NCBI RefSeq assembly: GCF_905404315.1 | Contig: NC_066282.1 | Coordinates: 337,501-401,500, forward strand | Direction of reading: 5' to 3' | DNA from: Leptidea sinapis | Lineage: Eukaryota > Arthropoda > Insecta > Lepidoptera > Pieridae | Length of the DNA: 64,000 bases | In this document: positions 59,201-64,000 of the stretch, in pieces | Layout: each line of letters begins with the position of its first letter | How positions within the stretch are numbered: position 1 is the stretch's first letter | Position numbers and translations under genes: made by a program | Notes under the pieces: generated by a model | The model's input: the letters and a program-made list of their open reading frames with translations, nothing else | Database searches by the model: none | What the model was told of the DNA's origin: nothing

Positions 59201-59522
59201 TTGGCATGACATAGTCGGTGGCGGTGAAGGGAACGCAGAAAATTACAAAGAGTAAGTCGGCGACTGCTAGGTTTATGATAAGGAGGTTGGTCGTGGACCT
59301 CATGCCCGGGTTGGCGGCCACCACCAGCACAACGAGGGCGTTGCCCACGAGGCCCACGATGCCGATGAAGCCGAAGAAGATGGGCACCACTCTGGAGACG
59401 ACTTTCTCCAGGAGCTCGCCGTTCTCGAACTCGGTGCTATAATTACAGCCGCCGAGGGTGGCGACCTCCTCGCTGGTGAGGTTCAGACAAATGCTGTAGA
59501 ACTCATCCTCAGTGGACTCCAT
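35191..59522 (-). CDS. AstAR: Allatostatin-A (galanin-like) receptor, three coding exons
   Basis: Join of 59522-58695, 41900-41745 and 35289-35191 on the minus strand: 360 codons plus stop. All junctions are in phase 0 with GT/AG borders. The product is a rhodopsin-class GPCR for allatostatin-A neuropeptides, acting at the plasma membrane. The evidence is seven membrane segments, SLDRFMAVVHPI at the end of TM3, CWCPIQ at the end of TM6, NSCVNPLLYAFLSENFR in TM7 and the tail ending CHDIV. As I recall, the Bombyx receptor is almost the same length. The introns are 16,794 and 6,455 bp and filled with transposons. The errantivirus in intron 1 is antisense. All three exons are free of lesions, so I expect a working gene. 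Confidence 0.9.
35480..36010 (+). mobile_element. Fragment of the single-ORF LINE family, sense to the plus strand
   Basis: The open stretch at 35516-35782 (LVSSITSSLKKVAEWGKIKL, then KVCAFTTKKTPIFVS) corresponds to RT sequence just after YADD in copies 1 and 2. The similarity continues in other frames to about 36008 (LNGSITWRCVET-like). Both ends of the element are missing. It lies in intron 2 of the receptor. Confidence 0.75.
36011..36600 (+). mobile_element. CR1-like LINE 3' fragment
   Basis: This fragment is close to the C-terminal region of the element at 53940-55850. Shared words include TTAACATCTTGACTGTTGC (or ACATTTTGACTGTTGC) and TTTGCTAGAAACTGTCATAA. It ends in the shared 3' tail (CCCGCTGAGTTTGTTGCG, GGTGGTAGTTTTTAAC, ATAAGTGATTTTA). 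The reading frame is broken. Confidence 0.7.
36601..36794 (-). mobile_element. Possible LINE ORF1 piece
   Basis: The minus frame gives SSRCAKRRKTHSPSPDAIEI then SNRFSGLPVNENEQIPMEKK. The basic patch followed by SNRFSGL and an acidic patch resembles the N-terminal part of Jockey-type ORF1 proteins. The frame runs on into a non-autonomous repeat, so the upstream part of the ORF is not part of it. Assignment is weak. Confidence 0.35.
36795..37132. repeat. Non-autonomous repeat, GACTTCAAAAA type
   Basis: This block shares CTTAACGACTTACAGTAAGG, CACATATTTAGC and ACAACCGACTTCAAAAAC with 40655-41340, in the same order. It carries no coding sequence. Confidence 0.6.
37133..37239. repeat. 107-bp element with 17-bp terminal inverted repeats
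   Basis: The left end TTTTTGGAGTCGGTGTC (37133-37149) and right end GACACCGATTCCAAAAA (37223-37239) are inverted repeats with one mismatch. The interior is GC-rich (GAGGCGAGAGGCAAGAGCG). A second copy of similar length lies at about 23391-23510. This is a MITE-like unit. Confidence 0.65.
37240..39329. other. Intron 2 sequence, no gene seen
   Basis: This is AT-rich intron sequence. Two GC-richer patches (38030-38270 and 39000-39150) have short open frames on the minus strand that match no domain I know. They are candidates for old repeats or unrecognised exons. Confidence 0.3.
39330..39700 (+). mobile_element. RTE-type LINE C-terminal fragment
   Basis: The open stretch at 39344-39634 reads RAMERAMLGISLRDRIRNEE, AGHIVRRTDGRWGRKILEW and RRGVGRPHTRWTDDLVKIAG. 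It continues after one stop to the end of the RTE protein (GEAFVEASNGCLPADD). It is the same family as the fragments at 14650 and 25450 but better preserved. Confidence 0.75.
39701..40654. other. No gene seen
   Basis: This is AT-rich intron sequence. A 90-codon hydrophobic open frame at 39899-40171 has no recognisable family and is probably chance. Confidence 0.3.
40655..41340. repeat. Longest copy of the GACTTCAAAAA-type repeat
   Basis: The block starts with TTCAAAAAAGGAGGAGCTTC and ends with GTGTTTTTGAAGTCGGTG then TTTTGGTTCACC. The ends are roughly inverted (TTCAAAAA ... TTTTTGAA). Internal words TCTCAATTCGTCGG, AGTAAGGGTGCGATCTGTGG and ACAACCGACTTCAAAAAC tie it to 20405, 23293 and 36795. 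It has no coding capacity. Confidence 0.6.
41341..41460 (+). mobile_element. LINE C-terminal scrap
   Basis: Plus-strand translation gives TDITRLLLRETLKLINILSI followed by FSQYIYMNIMY. This is the same region of CR1/Jockey LINEs as at 24060-24120. It is a short relic. Confidence 0.5.
41745..41900 (-). CDS. AstAR: AstAR coding exon 2 (TM7)
   Basis: There are 52 codons (residues 277-328). The acceptor is TTGGTTGCAG before ATCATC and the donor is CGGAAG|GTATGG. It encodes the last extracellular loop and TM7 with the NPLLY motif at 311-315, then the start of helix 8 (SENFRVAFRK). The exon continues TM6 of exon 1 exactly at CWCPIQ, the usual boundary in this receptor family. Confidence 0.92.
42065..42110 (+). 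mobile_element. 3'UTR scrap of the single-ORF LINE family
   Basis: GTGATCACTTAACAACAGGT (about 42086) is the reverse complement of the 3'UTR word found in copy 2. It therefore marks a tiny plus-strand 3' fragment in intron 1. Confidence 0.55.
42111..43084. other. Intron 1 sequence with one CR1-type tail
   Basis: At 42760-42830 the words GGGGGGTAGTTTTTGAC and TTTCAATAAGTGATTTAAG match the shared CR1-like 3' tail. A GACTTCAATAAACA word near 42955 suggests another short repeat. No gene is seen. Confidence 0.4.
43085..43430 (-). mobile_element. Jockey-like LINE C-terminal fragment
   Basis: Minus-strand translation gives LRRNAQLTYAALAWFALTSE, GAPRFLRN, then VISRDLRM and SICTSVFTRAGRQE. This pattern (AxAWFA...GAPRFxRN...xIxRDL) is typical of the C-terminus of Jockey-type RTs. 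Stops and frameshifts are present. The GC content is higher than in the surrounding intron. Confidence 0.5.
43431..44526. other. Intron 1 sequence, no gene seen
   Basis: This is AT-rich sequence with no frame or repeat that I can assign. Confidence 0.3.
44527..44690. repeat. 20-bp minisatellite
   Basis: Eight units with the core AGGCGTGGGATCG recur exactly every 20 bases (AGGCGTGGG at 44532, 44552, 44572, 44592, 44612, 44632, 44652 and 44672). The last three positions of each unit vary (CGA, CGG, TGA). It lies about 200 bases left of the errantivirus insertion. Confidence 0.9.
44893..44896. other. Target-site duplication, left copy (AGCT)
   Basis: AGCT directly precedes the 5' LTR. The same four bases follow the 3' LTR at 52156-52159. 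Four bases is the usual length for gypsy-group integrases. Confidence 0.85.
44897..45108 (+). repeat. 5' LTR
   Basis: 212 bp, AGTTACGCAGG to CGATACATAACT, with inverted ends AGTTA/TAACT. It contains AATAAA at 45061-45066. It is identical to the 3' LTR as far as I can read. Confidence 0.95.
45109..45126 (+). other. Primer-binding site
   Basis: GGCGCAGTCGAGTAGTCT directly follows the 5' LTR, preceded by the LTR's terminal T. TGGCGCAGTCG resembles the tRNA-Ser-type primer site used by several errantiviruses. The tRNA identity needs a match to the host tRNA 3' end. Confidence 0.6.
45318..45323 (+). promoter_or_regulatory. Candidate splice donor for env mRNA
   Basis: TTG|GTGAGT is a consensus-quality donor between the primer site and gag. 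It would pair with the acceptor at 50260. Errantivirus env proteins are known to be made from a spliced RNA. Confidence 0.5.
45510..46493 (+). CDS. gag: Gag
   Basis: 327 codons. The first two thirds form a helical capsid-like region (LADLLPRYDGNPKLLNFYIR, then RTRRNKYEDAETFGKRLREL), which is the Ty3/gypsy-type capsid fold. The C-terminal third is Asn/Gln/Pro-rich, with no CCHC zinc knuckle, as is usual for errantivirus Gag. It would assemble the particle around element RNA. It overlaps the pol frame by 16 bases at its 3' end, and pol lies in the -1 frame. Confidence 0.9.
   Translation: MSFNECDKDFKFLADLLPRYDGNPKLLNFYIREVENIIQLLSEPSRVHPAFICLIKSKLGGVAIDAIAYEESLITWESIKNALIRRLGEPRNEIQVMQELTRTRRNKYEDAETFGKRLRELLDTLYSVGKHGDRSYYEEMVIEQYTNQLDINVSLGVRISKPLTLESAIMAARQEEARLVHSKPFYNGSPSSHFKQKDAPRVSQQRNIPSRNFIGTQPQHHQPSNIVNRQNMSIPPTPNFKRNSGNFRNSNSANFRQFNVPQRQVTPKISSDVTMRSVNKPDTPQYAAQNVFYTQGQPVLYGNECHSNYNEGEYPYHVVQEPEEEYQ
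46478..50308 (+). CDS. pol: Pol polyprotein (protease, RT, RNase H, integrase)
   Basis: The -1 frame is open from 46478, just after a TGA. There is no ATG at the start, so Pol is presumably made by frameshift from Gag. Counting from 46532, the protease has LIDTGAS (D26). The RT has YPLPNIHDILDRL and the catalytic YLDD at 437-440. RNase H has TTDAS (D586) and YTDHRPLTWL. The integrase zinc finger ends CDIC (C947, C950). The integrase triad is D980, D1033 and E1069, with the canonical 35-residue spacing between the last two. No stop or frameshift is visible, so the enzymes look functional. Confidence 0.95.
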   Translation, partial: RGVPVGFSSNPGDARPDLVKINLLVRDHLPYIEIPELGGKFLIDTGASRSVIASDAIFNTYYEPYVEYEPFEISTAHSVSRHNYVINLPLPPIFNINLSHKFLIFDFDPKYRGLIGCDLLRSLKSTIDLNKNILHTSAVDIPMYLNKPIRKIKIGPKCEKLVHVKTHHIDGQYLQEKLYWSEDLESPAAFVTVKNGSFRTTVINYNNENKFIPVVTNIKLEKLSENLEISKINSLKVNPDVNKILKENLNQIRTNHMNQEEKREITKICYQYREIFYSEHIPLTFTHAVKHELRLTNNNPIFVRNYRQAPKQRNETKKQIDNLLRQGIIRESISPWSCPTHIVPKKPDASGKVKWRLVIDYRRLNDRIVEDKYPLPNIHDILDRLGRPQYFTTLDLASGYHQVEMHPNDIEKTAFSTERGHYEFLRMPFGLKNAPSTFQRLMDHILRGLSNVYTYLDDVIIASTSVQEHIDKLRQVFDRFKTHNLKIQLDKSEFLQKQVNFLGHELTDEGLKPNKDKIKAVPNFPLPQNQKEIKAFLGLVGYYRKFIKDFAKLTKPMTLCLKKQSKVTHNAEFIDSFNKCKQILTNAPILQYPNFDEPFISTTDASDVALGAVLSQGKVGSDKPVAYASRTLSDTESRYSTIEKELLAIIWATKYFRPYLYGTKFTIYTDHRPLTWLMSLKDPNSKLTRWRLKLAEYDYNVIYKKGRQNTNADALSRVKIFHNSIDSLAVNFDDNYDDNIIDRIFENARRENEMEHSAQNNVEEPEPSTSNINLPVPVLSQAESDSMSAVTISENQLISTNHTQPDNENAGIPILTDAIDRQLKQFHIRSTPGFEYRFDNRSTNSKTVIKDVFIPINNTEQEIIHFLKEHTIAGRIFHCYFYNEELYLAFSRVYTTIFNDRGPKLIRCTTRVTLVENKNEQQELIKKYHEGKTAHRGIQETHKQLHRNYHWPNMLLTIQRYINQCDICLKAKYERNPFEPALSLTDTPRKPMEHLYMDLYSTGGVTFLTIIDNFSKFAQAIPISACSSVHVADALLQVISTLGLPRQITTDSDTKFDNDVIKEICALHNIHIHFTTPYNPNSNSPIERLHSTLSEIIRIQKMTNKDDTTETIMKYALIAYNNTIHSATNYTPHEVLFGHTASRNPLEIYYPKEFYQDYVIKHKMNTEAVQESIAAHMSKNKEAVIAKRNQNAEEIALKVGEIVYKQVAKTARNDKTKPVFKGPYKIIHLHPNNVAEIIGNHPNSKSIRVHFKLLRRPHLVSGSSSQEQSCSQQPPT
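50260..50261 (+). promoter_or_regulatory. Candidate splice acceptor before env
   Basis: TCTTGTTTCAG|GATCC lies within the end of pol, 23 bases before the env ATG at 50284. Spliced to 45317 it would give an env message whose first env-frame ATG is the env start. Confidence 0.5.
50836..50878. repeat. Perfect 19-bp inverted repeat in env
   Basis: GATAAGATTGCCAACCATT (50836-50854) is followed, after 5 bases, by its exact reverse complement (50860-50878). The first env stop lies 9 bases further on. A retroelement coding region rarely has such a perfect hairpin. It looks like a template-switch or snap-back event. Confidence 0.9.
51933..51943 (+). other. Polypurine tract
   Basis: AAGGAGGGAGG directly abuts the 3' LTR, where plus-strand DNA synthesis is primed. 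Confidence 0.8.
51944..52155 (+). repeat. 3' LTR
   Basis: 212 bp, the same sequence as the 5' LTR. AATAAA is at 52108-52113. The env frame runs about 98 bases into it before its stop at 52039-52041. Confidence 0.95.
52160..53089. other. Intron 1 sequence, no gene seen
   Basis: This is AT-rich intron sequence right of the errantivirus. I see no frame or repeat worth calling. Confidence 0.3.
53090..53335 (-). mobile_element. Jockey-like LINE fragment
   Basis: The minus strand reads NYPDYSPIYKISFLSKVLKR then, further on, SGFRTGHSTTTELIKMTDD. These are RT blocks 2 and 2a of the same family as 16080-16620. Both ends are truncated. Confidence 0.65.
53336..53939. other. Intron 1 sequence, no gene seen
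   Basis: This is AT-rich sequence without an assigned feature. Confidence 0.3.
53940..55850 (+). mobile_element. CR1-like LINE, 5'-truncated, full 3' end
   Basis: The RT begins in broken frames near 53960. The 54151-54816 stretch has NNYRPVSVLPTLSKILEK, FCDLSKAFECVQHSTLV and GVPQGSILGPFLF. A one-base lesion near 54795 moves FADDTSLIFKVKRG into 54797-54994. The C-terminal part is at 55016-55543. The 3'UTR carries the tail block (CCCGCTGAATTTCTTGCGCC, GGGTGGTAGTTTTTGACG, ATAAGTGATTTTAAATCC) and ends in a TTGAATTTGAATTT repeat. It is related to the minus-strand copy at 6150-7583 and shares the tail with several scraps. Confidence 0.8.
55852..57905 (-). mobile_element. Jockey-like LINE, heavily decayed
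   Basis: Read on the minus strand from 57905, the order is the endonuclease end (FGEPTYWPSDTKKKPDLIDF, DLSSDHSQCTI), linker, RT (FIPKPGKD-like, GVPQGSI-like and a TYADDTAIL-like motif near 56460) and the C-terminus (MLRMITNAPWYINNKHLHRE, 56032-55960). Many stops and frameshifts are present. Its 3' end meets the 3' tail of the plus-strand CR1-like element head to head at about 55850. Confidence 0.65.
57906..58194. repeat. AT-rich stretch with non-autonomous repeat words
   Basis: TTGGCTCACCAAAAGACG at the left and TTTGAAGTCGGTCGATTTT near 58105 resemble the ends of the GACTTCAAAAA-type repeats. Assignment is tentative. Confidence 0.35.
58195..58320. repeat. SINE/LINE-tail-like block with GCCGCTC/GAGCGGC stem
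   Basis: GCCGCTC (58246-58252) and GAGCGGC (58280-58286) form a 7-bp stem around ATACTGTGTTCCGTCGAGG-like sequence, followed by ACTGCAGTG. I know similar wording from lepidopteran LINE or SINE 3' ends, but the family is uncertain. It directly borders the 45-bp array. Confidence 0.4.
58321..58715. repeat. AstAR: 45-bp tandem array built from the AstAR exon 1/intron 1 junction
   Basis: Units start at 58321 (degenerate), 58366, 58411, 58456, 58501, 58546, 58591, 58636 and 58681, exactly 45 bases apart. The last unit is the authentic junction. Its first 14 bases are intron, and 58695-58715 are the last 21 coding bases (VCWCPIQ). Each intronic unit is therefore a copy of 21 exon-end bases plus 24 intron bases. 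Five intronic units (58411, 58501, 58546, 58591, 58636) keep CAG|GTGGGT as a usable donor. Units 58366 and 58456 have TTGGGT instead. Six units keep the palindrome TGACGTCA. Confidence 0.97.
58688..58697 (-). promoter_or_regulatory. AstAR: Authentic splice donor of AstAR exon 1
   Basis: The minus strand reads ATACAG|GTGGGTGACG, with the exon ending at 58695. Using it joins CWCPIQ to the IILLMK of exon 2 in frame. Using any deeper copy adds VGDVTDIDVC and then a stop, because the codon TGG of the exon is TAG in the first intronic unit. Confidence 0.85.
58695..59522 (-). CDS. AstAR: AstAR coding exon 1 (N-terminus to TM6)
   Basis: There are 276 codons from ATG 59522 (context AAAATGG). The extracellular N-terminus has sequons at N14 and N27. 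TM1 (46-70) has GNALVV. TM2 (79-101) has LAVAD. C116 and C197 are the expected disulfide pair. TM3 ends in DRF at 140-142. TM4 is at 160-182, a third sequon is at N193, TM5 is at 211-235 and TM6 is at 257-275. TM6 begins with seven consecutive valines (261-267) encoded by a GTG/GTC run, which may be length-variable. The donor CAG|GTGGGTGACG lies at 58694 and is the parent or product of the adjacent 45-bp array. Confidence 0.92.
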
Positions 59523-59585
59523 TTTAAATAATAGTCACCACTAATGTTTCATTTTAGGTTTTGTTTCTTCAAATCTTCTAGTTAC
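59523..59585 (-). promoter_or_regulatory. AstAR: AstAR 5'UTR part of exon, with splice acceptor
   Basis: The minus strand reads TTTTTATTGTTTCAG|GTAACTAG at 59586, a good acceptor. This leaves 63 untranslated bases before the start codon, including a three-codon upstream ORF (ATG AAA CAT TAG). A further non-coding exon and the promoter must lie upstream, beyond this point or beyond the window. Confidence 0.65.
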
Positions 59586-60139
59586 CTGAAACAATAAAAA
59601 TATTATTATGATTGCATCAATTAAATATACCTACGATAATGTATCAATCGTATAATATATTTAGTATATAAATAAAACGTTTGTTTCATTGTAACGAGTT
59701 TCAAGAGCTCATTCTGTGGTCGTTAACCACTCTATATGTGTTCAACATCACACCGTCACCTTTTACAAATTATCTGATAGTTTAGGTTGTCAGACTCAAT
59801 TCATACAAAGTTATAGTAAAAGACTCGTTTTATATAGTTTGTTTAAAAGTTGGTAAATTTATCTTGATCATGTCATAATTTTTGACAATATAAGATAAAG
59901 TTATGTGTTAATGTTATATGTCTCATAGTTCATTTAGGATCAGTAGTCAAGATATCAAAAACAATAAAACCTTTACATTATCTGATGGAGATTGTTGAGC
60001 TTCTCCAGATTAGTTTTTGCAAGCCTTTTTCGTTAAATTTCTTGAGGGTGCACACCCTCATCGTCCACCATACAGCCCAGTGAATAGTGTCCCCTGTTTA
60101 CCGAGATAGAGGTCCCGTTCGAATCCCTGTAGGTGTAAT
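59586..60139. other. Upstream intron of AstAR, no feature seen
   Basis: This is AT-rich sequence before the receptor's 5'UTR exon (in gene orientation, an intron). No promoter or exon can be fixed by eye. Confidence 0.3.
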
Positions 60140-60625
60140 CATTTTATTTTTTGATCAGTATCGCATTAAAGGCATTTATTTTCTCAAAATTTCTTCCTTT
60201 AGAATTATTTTTGATGTCATTTCTAATATACTACCACCTGCACCGCTTGCGCTCTTTTTAATGAAATATACAATATTGTACTGTCATTGCTATTGCTATA
60301 AAATAATCATAATCAGGTCCCAGGCTGTCGGATCACTTAGATATTCATTTGTGGAGTAGTAGGATTTACGACAGAGACTTTTTTAACAAAACGTTTTAAT
60401 TAATACCTGAACAGTGGCTGGAACTTTATTATAAAAGCGTATACATTTACCCTTATAGCTATTATGTATCTTATGAAGCCTACTAGAATTAGTTACAAGC
60501 AATCCCTTATTTCTAGTGTTATCATAATGAAAATCACTATTAAGTGCAATAAAGTGACGCTTTTTGTGAACGAATATTAAATTAACAATAAACAGTCATA
60601 AAAAAATTTATTTCCTCAAAATCAA
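60140..60625 (-). mobile_element. CR1-like LINE 3' fragment
   Basis: Long stretches match the 3' part of the element at 6150-7583, for example GGCATTTATTTTCTCAAAAT, GTCCCAGGCTGTCGGATCA and CCTGAACAGTGGCTGG. It is truncated and not coding. Confidence 0.7.
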
Positions 60626-60879
60626 AATCACTTTTACAATCACGGAAATGAGTTAGCAAAGAAACTATAGAAAGCCATTCTTTTATATCAAGATTTACGT
60701 TTTCCTCGTTTTAAAAATCATTTCAATTACAATATAATATGTAAAGTGATGCAACAAACATACTTCTTTAAGTGTGCCAATATTATTATTGCCAATTCAG
60801 GTCATATTCTTCACAATATTAATCAACTGACCTGACAAATACGCTACGGAAAAATATGTCGCTGAGAGAGAAGAAACGG

Positions 60880-61035
60880 CGCCCGAAACTCAACTCTATT
60901 CAAGCCCGCTGAGTTTGTTGCGCCCATTCTTCTCAGGTCTGAGGCATTCATTTTGGAATGGGTGGTAGTTTTTGACTTTCAATAAGTGATGTCACATCCT
61001 ATTTTGAATAAAAATATTTGAATTTGAATTTGAAT
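60880..61035 (+). mobile_element. CR1-type 3' tail
   Basis: CCCGCTGAGTTTGTTGCGCC, GGGTGGTAGTTTTTGACT and a TTTGAATTTGAATTTGAA end are nearly identical to the tail of the element at 53940-55850. Confidence 0.7.
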
Positions 61036-61093
61036 TATTTTTGGCGGTTCTTAATAATATTAAATTTGATTGCTTCATAAATGTTGTACGAGT

Positions 61094-61600
61094 CATTGCT
61101 ATAAAATAATCATAATCACAGTCACCACAATCAGATTTTCCGCTGTAGAATAGTAGGATTTACAGCGGAAATATTTTAATAAAACATTTAAATTTATTTA
61201 TACTTAACACCTGAACAGTGGCTGGGACTTTATTATAAAACCTTAAACAATTACCTCTATTTTTTTTACAGAAGAAAACAGTTAAAAATAACTCCAGTGT
61301 AGACGTTTAATCTTCTTTTTTAAATGACGATTCCAATATACTACGTTTGAGAGTACGTTGTTCACGTTGCCACCAATATCTGCATGTTGTTTCACTAAAA
61401 AAAACATGTATTATCAGCAAAATTATAATTAAGTAAGGCATAAAAGTCTTTTATTTTCTCAAAATTGATTCCTTTAGAATTCTTTTTGTTGTCAGTTCTA
61501 ACGCTACCACCGTTTCGAAAACAAATGGCGCTCTCAGAGAGAGGAGAAACGGCGCAAGTAACTCTCCCAGCGTTATTTTTTGTGCTCTTTAAACCTAAGT
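61094..61600 (-). mobile_element. Shuffled CR1-like LINE pieces
   Basis: Blocks similar to different parts of 6150-7583 follow each other: 61094-61260 (3'UTR, CTGAACAGTGGCTGGGAC), about 61345-61430 (RT region, ATATCTGCATGTTGTTTCAC) and 61436-61590 (the distal 3'UTR, TGATTCCTTTAGAATTC). They are not in the order of the parent element, so several insertions or deletions must have occurred. Confidence 0.6.
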
Positions 61601-61920
61601 CTAAGTCACGAAGAGAATAACTCATACAATTTACTTCCCACCTAAGGGCCGGAATCAACTTTAAAAATAGAACTACTGTCAGCTATGAAGAGTTTTATGT
61701 AAAAAAAAAACAAATTTAAAGAAATGCCATGTGACTATCTAAACAGCCAGTGTGAACTTAGCGCAAACTTCTTTGAGCGAAATAAGCCGCAGTTCCATAT
61801 TTAAAATTTATAAAGTCGACATAAATTGGCGGGATACTGATCGGTTATGTATCTATGACGGAATTTACAAAATAGGCTATGCTATATACTATCTTTTATG
61901 CTAAGATTTGAATATTTAAA
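61601..61920. other. Leader of the Crypton-like element, no frame seen
   Basis: This is AT-rich sequence. Some of it is probably the upstream part of the Crypton-like element that starts coding at 61921. I see no inverted repeat, as expected for Cryptons. Confidence 0.3.
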
Positions 61921-63040
61921 ATGAGTTCAAGCGATTCTAAAATATTGACACCAGATTCAATTAGAGACGAGGCAAATTGTGTGATTGAAAATCTCTTGCC
62001 AGAAATCTCAAAATAAAGATATAAAAACATATACAATGATTTTATGAAGGGCAAGTAAAGAAGAATATTAAATCGTTTTCCGAAAGTGTATTTCTTACAT
62101 ATTTTAATGGACTATGTAGCAAACTACAGCCTTCTACGCTATGGAGCCGATATTCAATGCTCAAGAGTATACTAAGTGTAAAACACAATGAAAATTTGAA
62201 AAAATTCCATAATTTAACATCATTTTTGAAAAGACAGTCTCAGGGGTTCAAGAGTAGGAAATCTAAGGTTTTCACCTCTCATGAAGTGGATTTTTTTTAA
62301 ATGATGCTCCTGACGAGATATATTTGGCAGGGAAGATAAGTCTACCTAAGTATTTATGTATTTATTCTAAAAATGAACGTATTTATTACACAAATACTAA
62401 AAAATTACATGTGTTTCACAGGTGGTATTGATACTCGGTATACCGAGTCTATAGACGGCGATTGCAGAAGCAGTGAACTCACAAATTTGACAATTAAGGA
62501 CATTGAAAGTCAAGGCTAATTATTACTAGTAAAACTGACTAAAACAAAAACAAATATTGAGCCCTCGTTTGTATTACAAGAAGAGTTTGCACAAATAGTA
62601 AAGAAATATTAAAAAATGAGACCTAGTGATGTAAAAACGGACCGTTTTTTTCTCAACTATCAGAAAGGAAAATGCTATAAACATCGTGATCGGTAACAAT
62701 GAAATCTCAGGTATGCCGAAGCAGATAGCAACATATTTGGATTTACCAGATTTGGACCGGACATTGTTAGGTATAGACGAACGTCAGCAACACTTTTAGC
62801 CGATGCTGGGGCAAACATGACAACGTTAAAAAGACATGGAGGCTGGAAATGCAGAGTAGCCGAAGACTAGTTTCAGTCGAAAACAAAATTAAAATTTCAA
62901 CCTAATTAACTGAAACTAAAAATACGCCCTAATTTGCCTCAGCTGACAACTTCCAAGGAGTATCCGCCATGGAATCCACTGTCAGATGAAATACCAGAGT
63001 CTCCCACTTTTACAGATATCCAGAACAGCCAAATTATTTA
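61921..63040 (+). pseudogene. Crypton-like tyrosine recombinase, degenerate
   Basis: The ATG at 61921 starts MSSSDSKILTPDSIRDEANC. After two breaks the frame continues as SFSESVFLTYFNGLCSKLQP and SRKSKVFTSHEVDFFLNDAP. The catalytic part follows in pieces: GDCRSSELTNLTIKDIESQG (the R of the first box) at about 62459, PSFVLQEEFAQIVKKY at about 62560, GMPKQIATYLDLPD at about 62712, and RRTSATLLADAGANMTTLKR with HGGWK at about 62781-62850. This order fits the tyrosine recombinases of animal Crypton transposons. At least five stops or frameshifts and a lost GHxxR-type box show that it is dead. Confidence 0.7.
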
Positions 63041-63689
63041 ATAATTATCCTAATTTGACAATTAATTTAAAATAGGTACTACTAATATTATTATATAGAA
63101 TGAATAAATAGTTTAGATAAACCACTAGTTTTATTTTCCTCATATTCGAAATGAAAAATACAGTGTTTAACACGGGTAAAACAATCAATTCCTACTCGGA
63201 CTATAGCCATCTAAATACCTCGGGAAATGATTCTTTCGACCCTCGGTCAAATCTGCTATTTATGCCTTTTTCATTGATTGAAAAAATTGGATTATAAAAT
63301 GTCACTCATTTACTCATATTATTATTTTTTTAATTATCGATGCCCACCCATTGTAGCGCTCACTGTATTTTAGCGTACATCAACGTTACGACTCAAGTTG
63401 ATGGAGCAAGCCTCTTTGTGGTAATACACAGTAGTTACACAAGTTACACTTAACAATCTTTAACAAGTCGTGCAACACCTGCAAGGGCTTACAGTGATAG
63501 ACTATTAAATGTACTAAATCTCTTAGGCTTTAAAAAATAGCTTTGCAGTGTCCTATTGAACAATTATATTGTTAGTAATTTAATACGTGCACATACATAT
63601 TGTAATAATGTTAATCTAATAATAATTATTAATTTACTTACTACCTATATATTTAATAACTACCGGTAGAGTGCTACCCGTACGTACAC
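63041..63689. other. No gene seen
   Basis: This is AT-rich flank behind the Crypton-like remnant with no frame to report. Confidence 0.3.
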
Positions 63690-63835
63690 TTTGTCTTTTA
63701 AACGTTGAACAGGTTTGTGCTGCTAACTTTTTTAAGCCCATTTGTTTCAATCGGTCTTCGGAATGGATGATGAAATCTGACTTTAAGTAAGTGATTTGTA
63801 CATGTTATTTGAATATAACTATTGAAATAGAAATT
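63690..63835 (+). mobile_element. Diverged CR1-type 3' tail
   Basis: AAGCCCATTTGTTTCAATCGG, GGAATGGATGATGAAATCTGA-like and TAAGTAAGTGATTTGTACAT parallel the tail words of 55740-55850 but are more diverged. Confidence 0.4.
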
Positions 63836-64000
63836 AAAATATGCTTTCAACTAATACTAACTGAATCACCAGGGACTCCTGTCTTCATAATTTACTGTAA
63901 TATTTCTAGTTTATATCATATAATATATAATCTTATATTCATCATTAAGTCAAAGTCAATGTCAAAAAAATCTTAATTCACTGTAAAACTTTATAAGTTA

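Overview
The window looks like a piece of a lepidopteran (moth or butterfly) nuclear genome. It is AT-rich and crowded with non-LTR retrotransposons of insect type. It has a Dong-like element sitting in a TAA microsatellite, an errantivirus-type LTR element, recurring short families built around a GACTTCAAAAA motif, and one host gene whose exons are separated by very long, transposon-filled introns. There is no bacterial-style gene organisation.

The only host protein-coding gene I can support is a class A GPCR on the minus strand, an allatostatin-A (galanin-like) receptor. I assembled it from three coding exons, all joined in phase 0: 59522-58695 (TM1 to the end of TM6), 41900-41745 (TM7 with NPxxY) and 35289-35191 (C-terminal tail and stop). 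Together they give 360 codons plus a stop. Intron 1 is 16,794 bp and intron 2 is 6,455 bp. Part of a 5'UTR exon is visible upstream (59585-59523). Two VNTR-like arrays are attached to this gene. A 45-bp array (58321-58715) is made of repeated copies of the exon 1/intron 1 junction, including the splice donor and a perfect CRE palindrome. A 43-bp GC-rich array (34761-35147) lies just behind the stop codon.

Layout. Positions 1-9330 hold decayed LINEs of at least four families plus copy 1 of a single-ORF LINE (minus). Positions 9795-13121 hold copy 2 of the same LINE, nearly identical. Positions 13300-15363 are RTE fragments in opposite orientations. Positions 16080-20417 are a Jockey-like scrap and a divergent relative (copy 3) of the copy 1/2 family. 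Positions 20400-26135 hold short non-autonomous elements, a mariner relic, a tRNA-like gene, a fold-back repeat and LINE tails. Positions 26725-31538 are about 685 bp of TAA repeat and an apparently intact Dong/R4-type element with a 1281-codon ORF, abutted by a minus-strand RTE remnant to 32830. Positions 35190-59585 are the receptor gene; its intron 1 carries an antisense errantivirus with identical 212-bp LTRs (44897-52155). Positions 59586-64000 are the upstream part of the gene, with LINE tails and a degenerate Crypton-like tyrosine recombinase (61921-63040).

How the pieces relate: most of the sequence is nested retrotransposition. LINE tails appear to supply simple repeats that then receive other elements (RTE tail, TAA tract, Dong). 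The receptor gene has tolerated large insertions in its introns while keeping all coding exons open. The most unusual local structure is the duplicated splice-donor array. The best candidates for recently active elements are the Dong-like copy and the errantivirus, whose gag and pol are open but whose env is broken by a hairpin-like inverted duplication and two in-frame stops.
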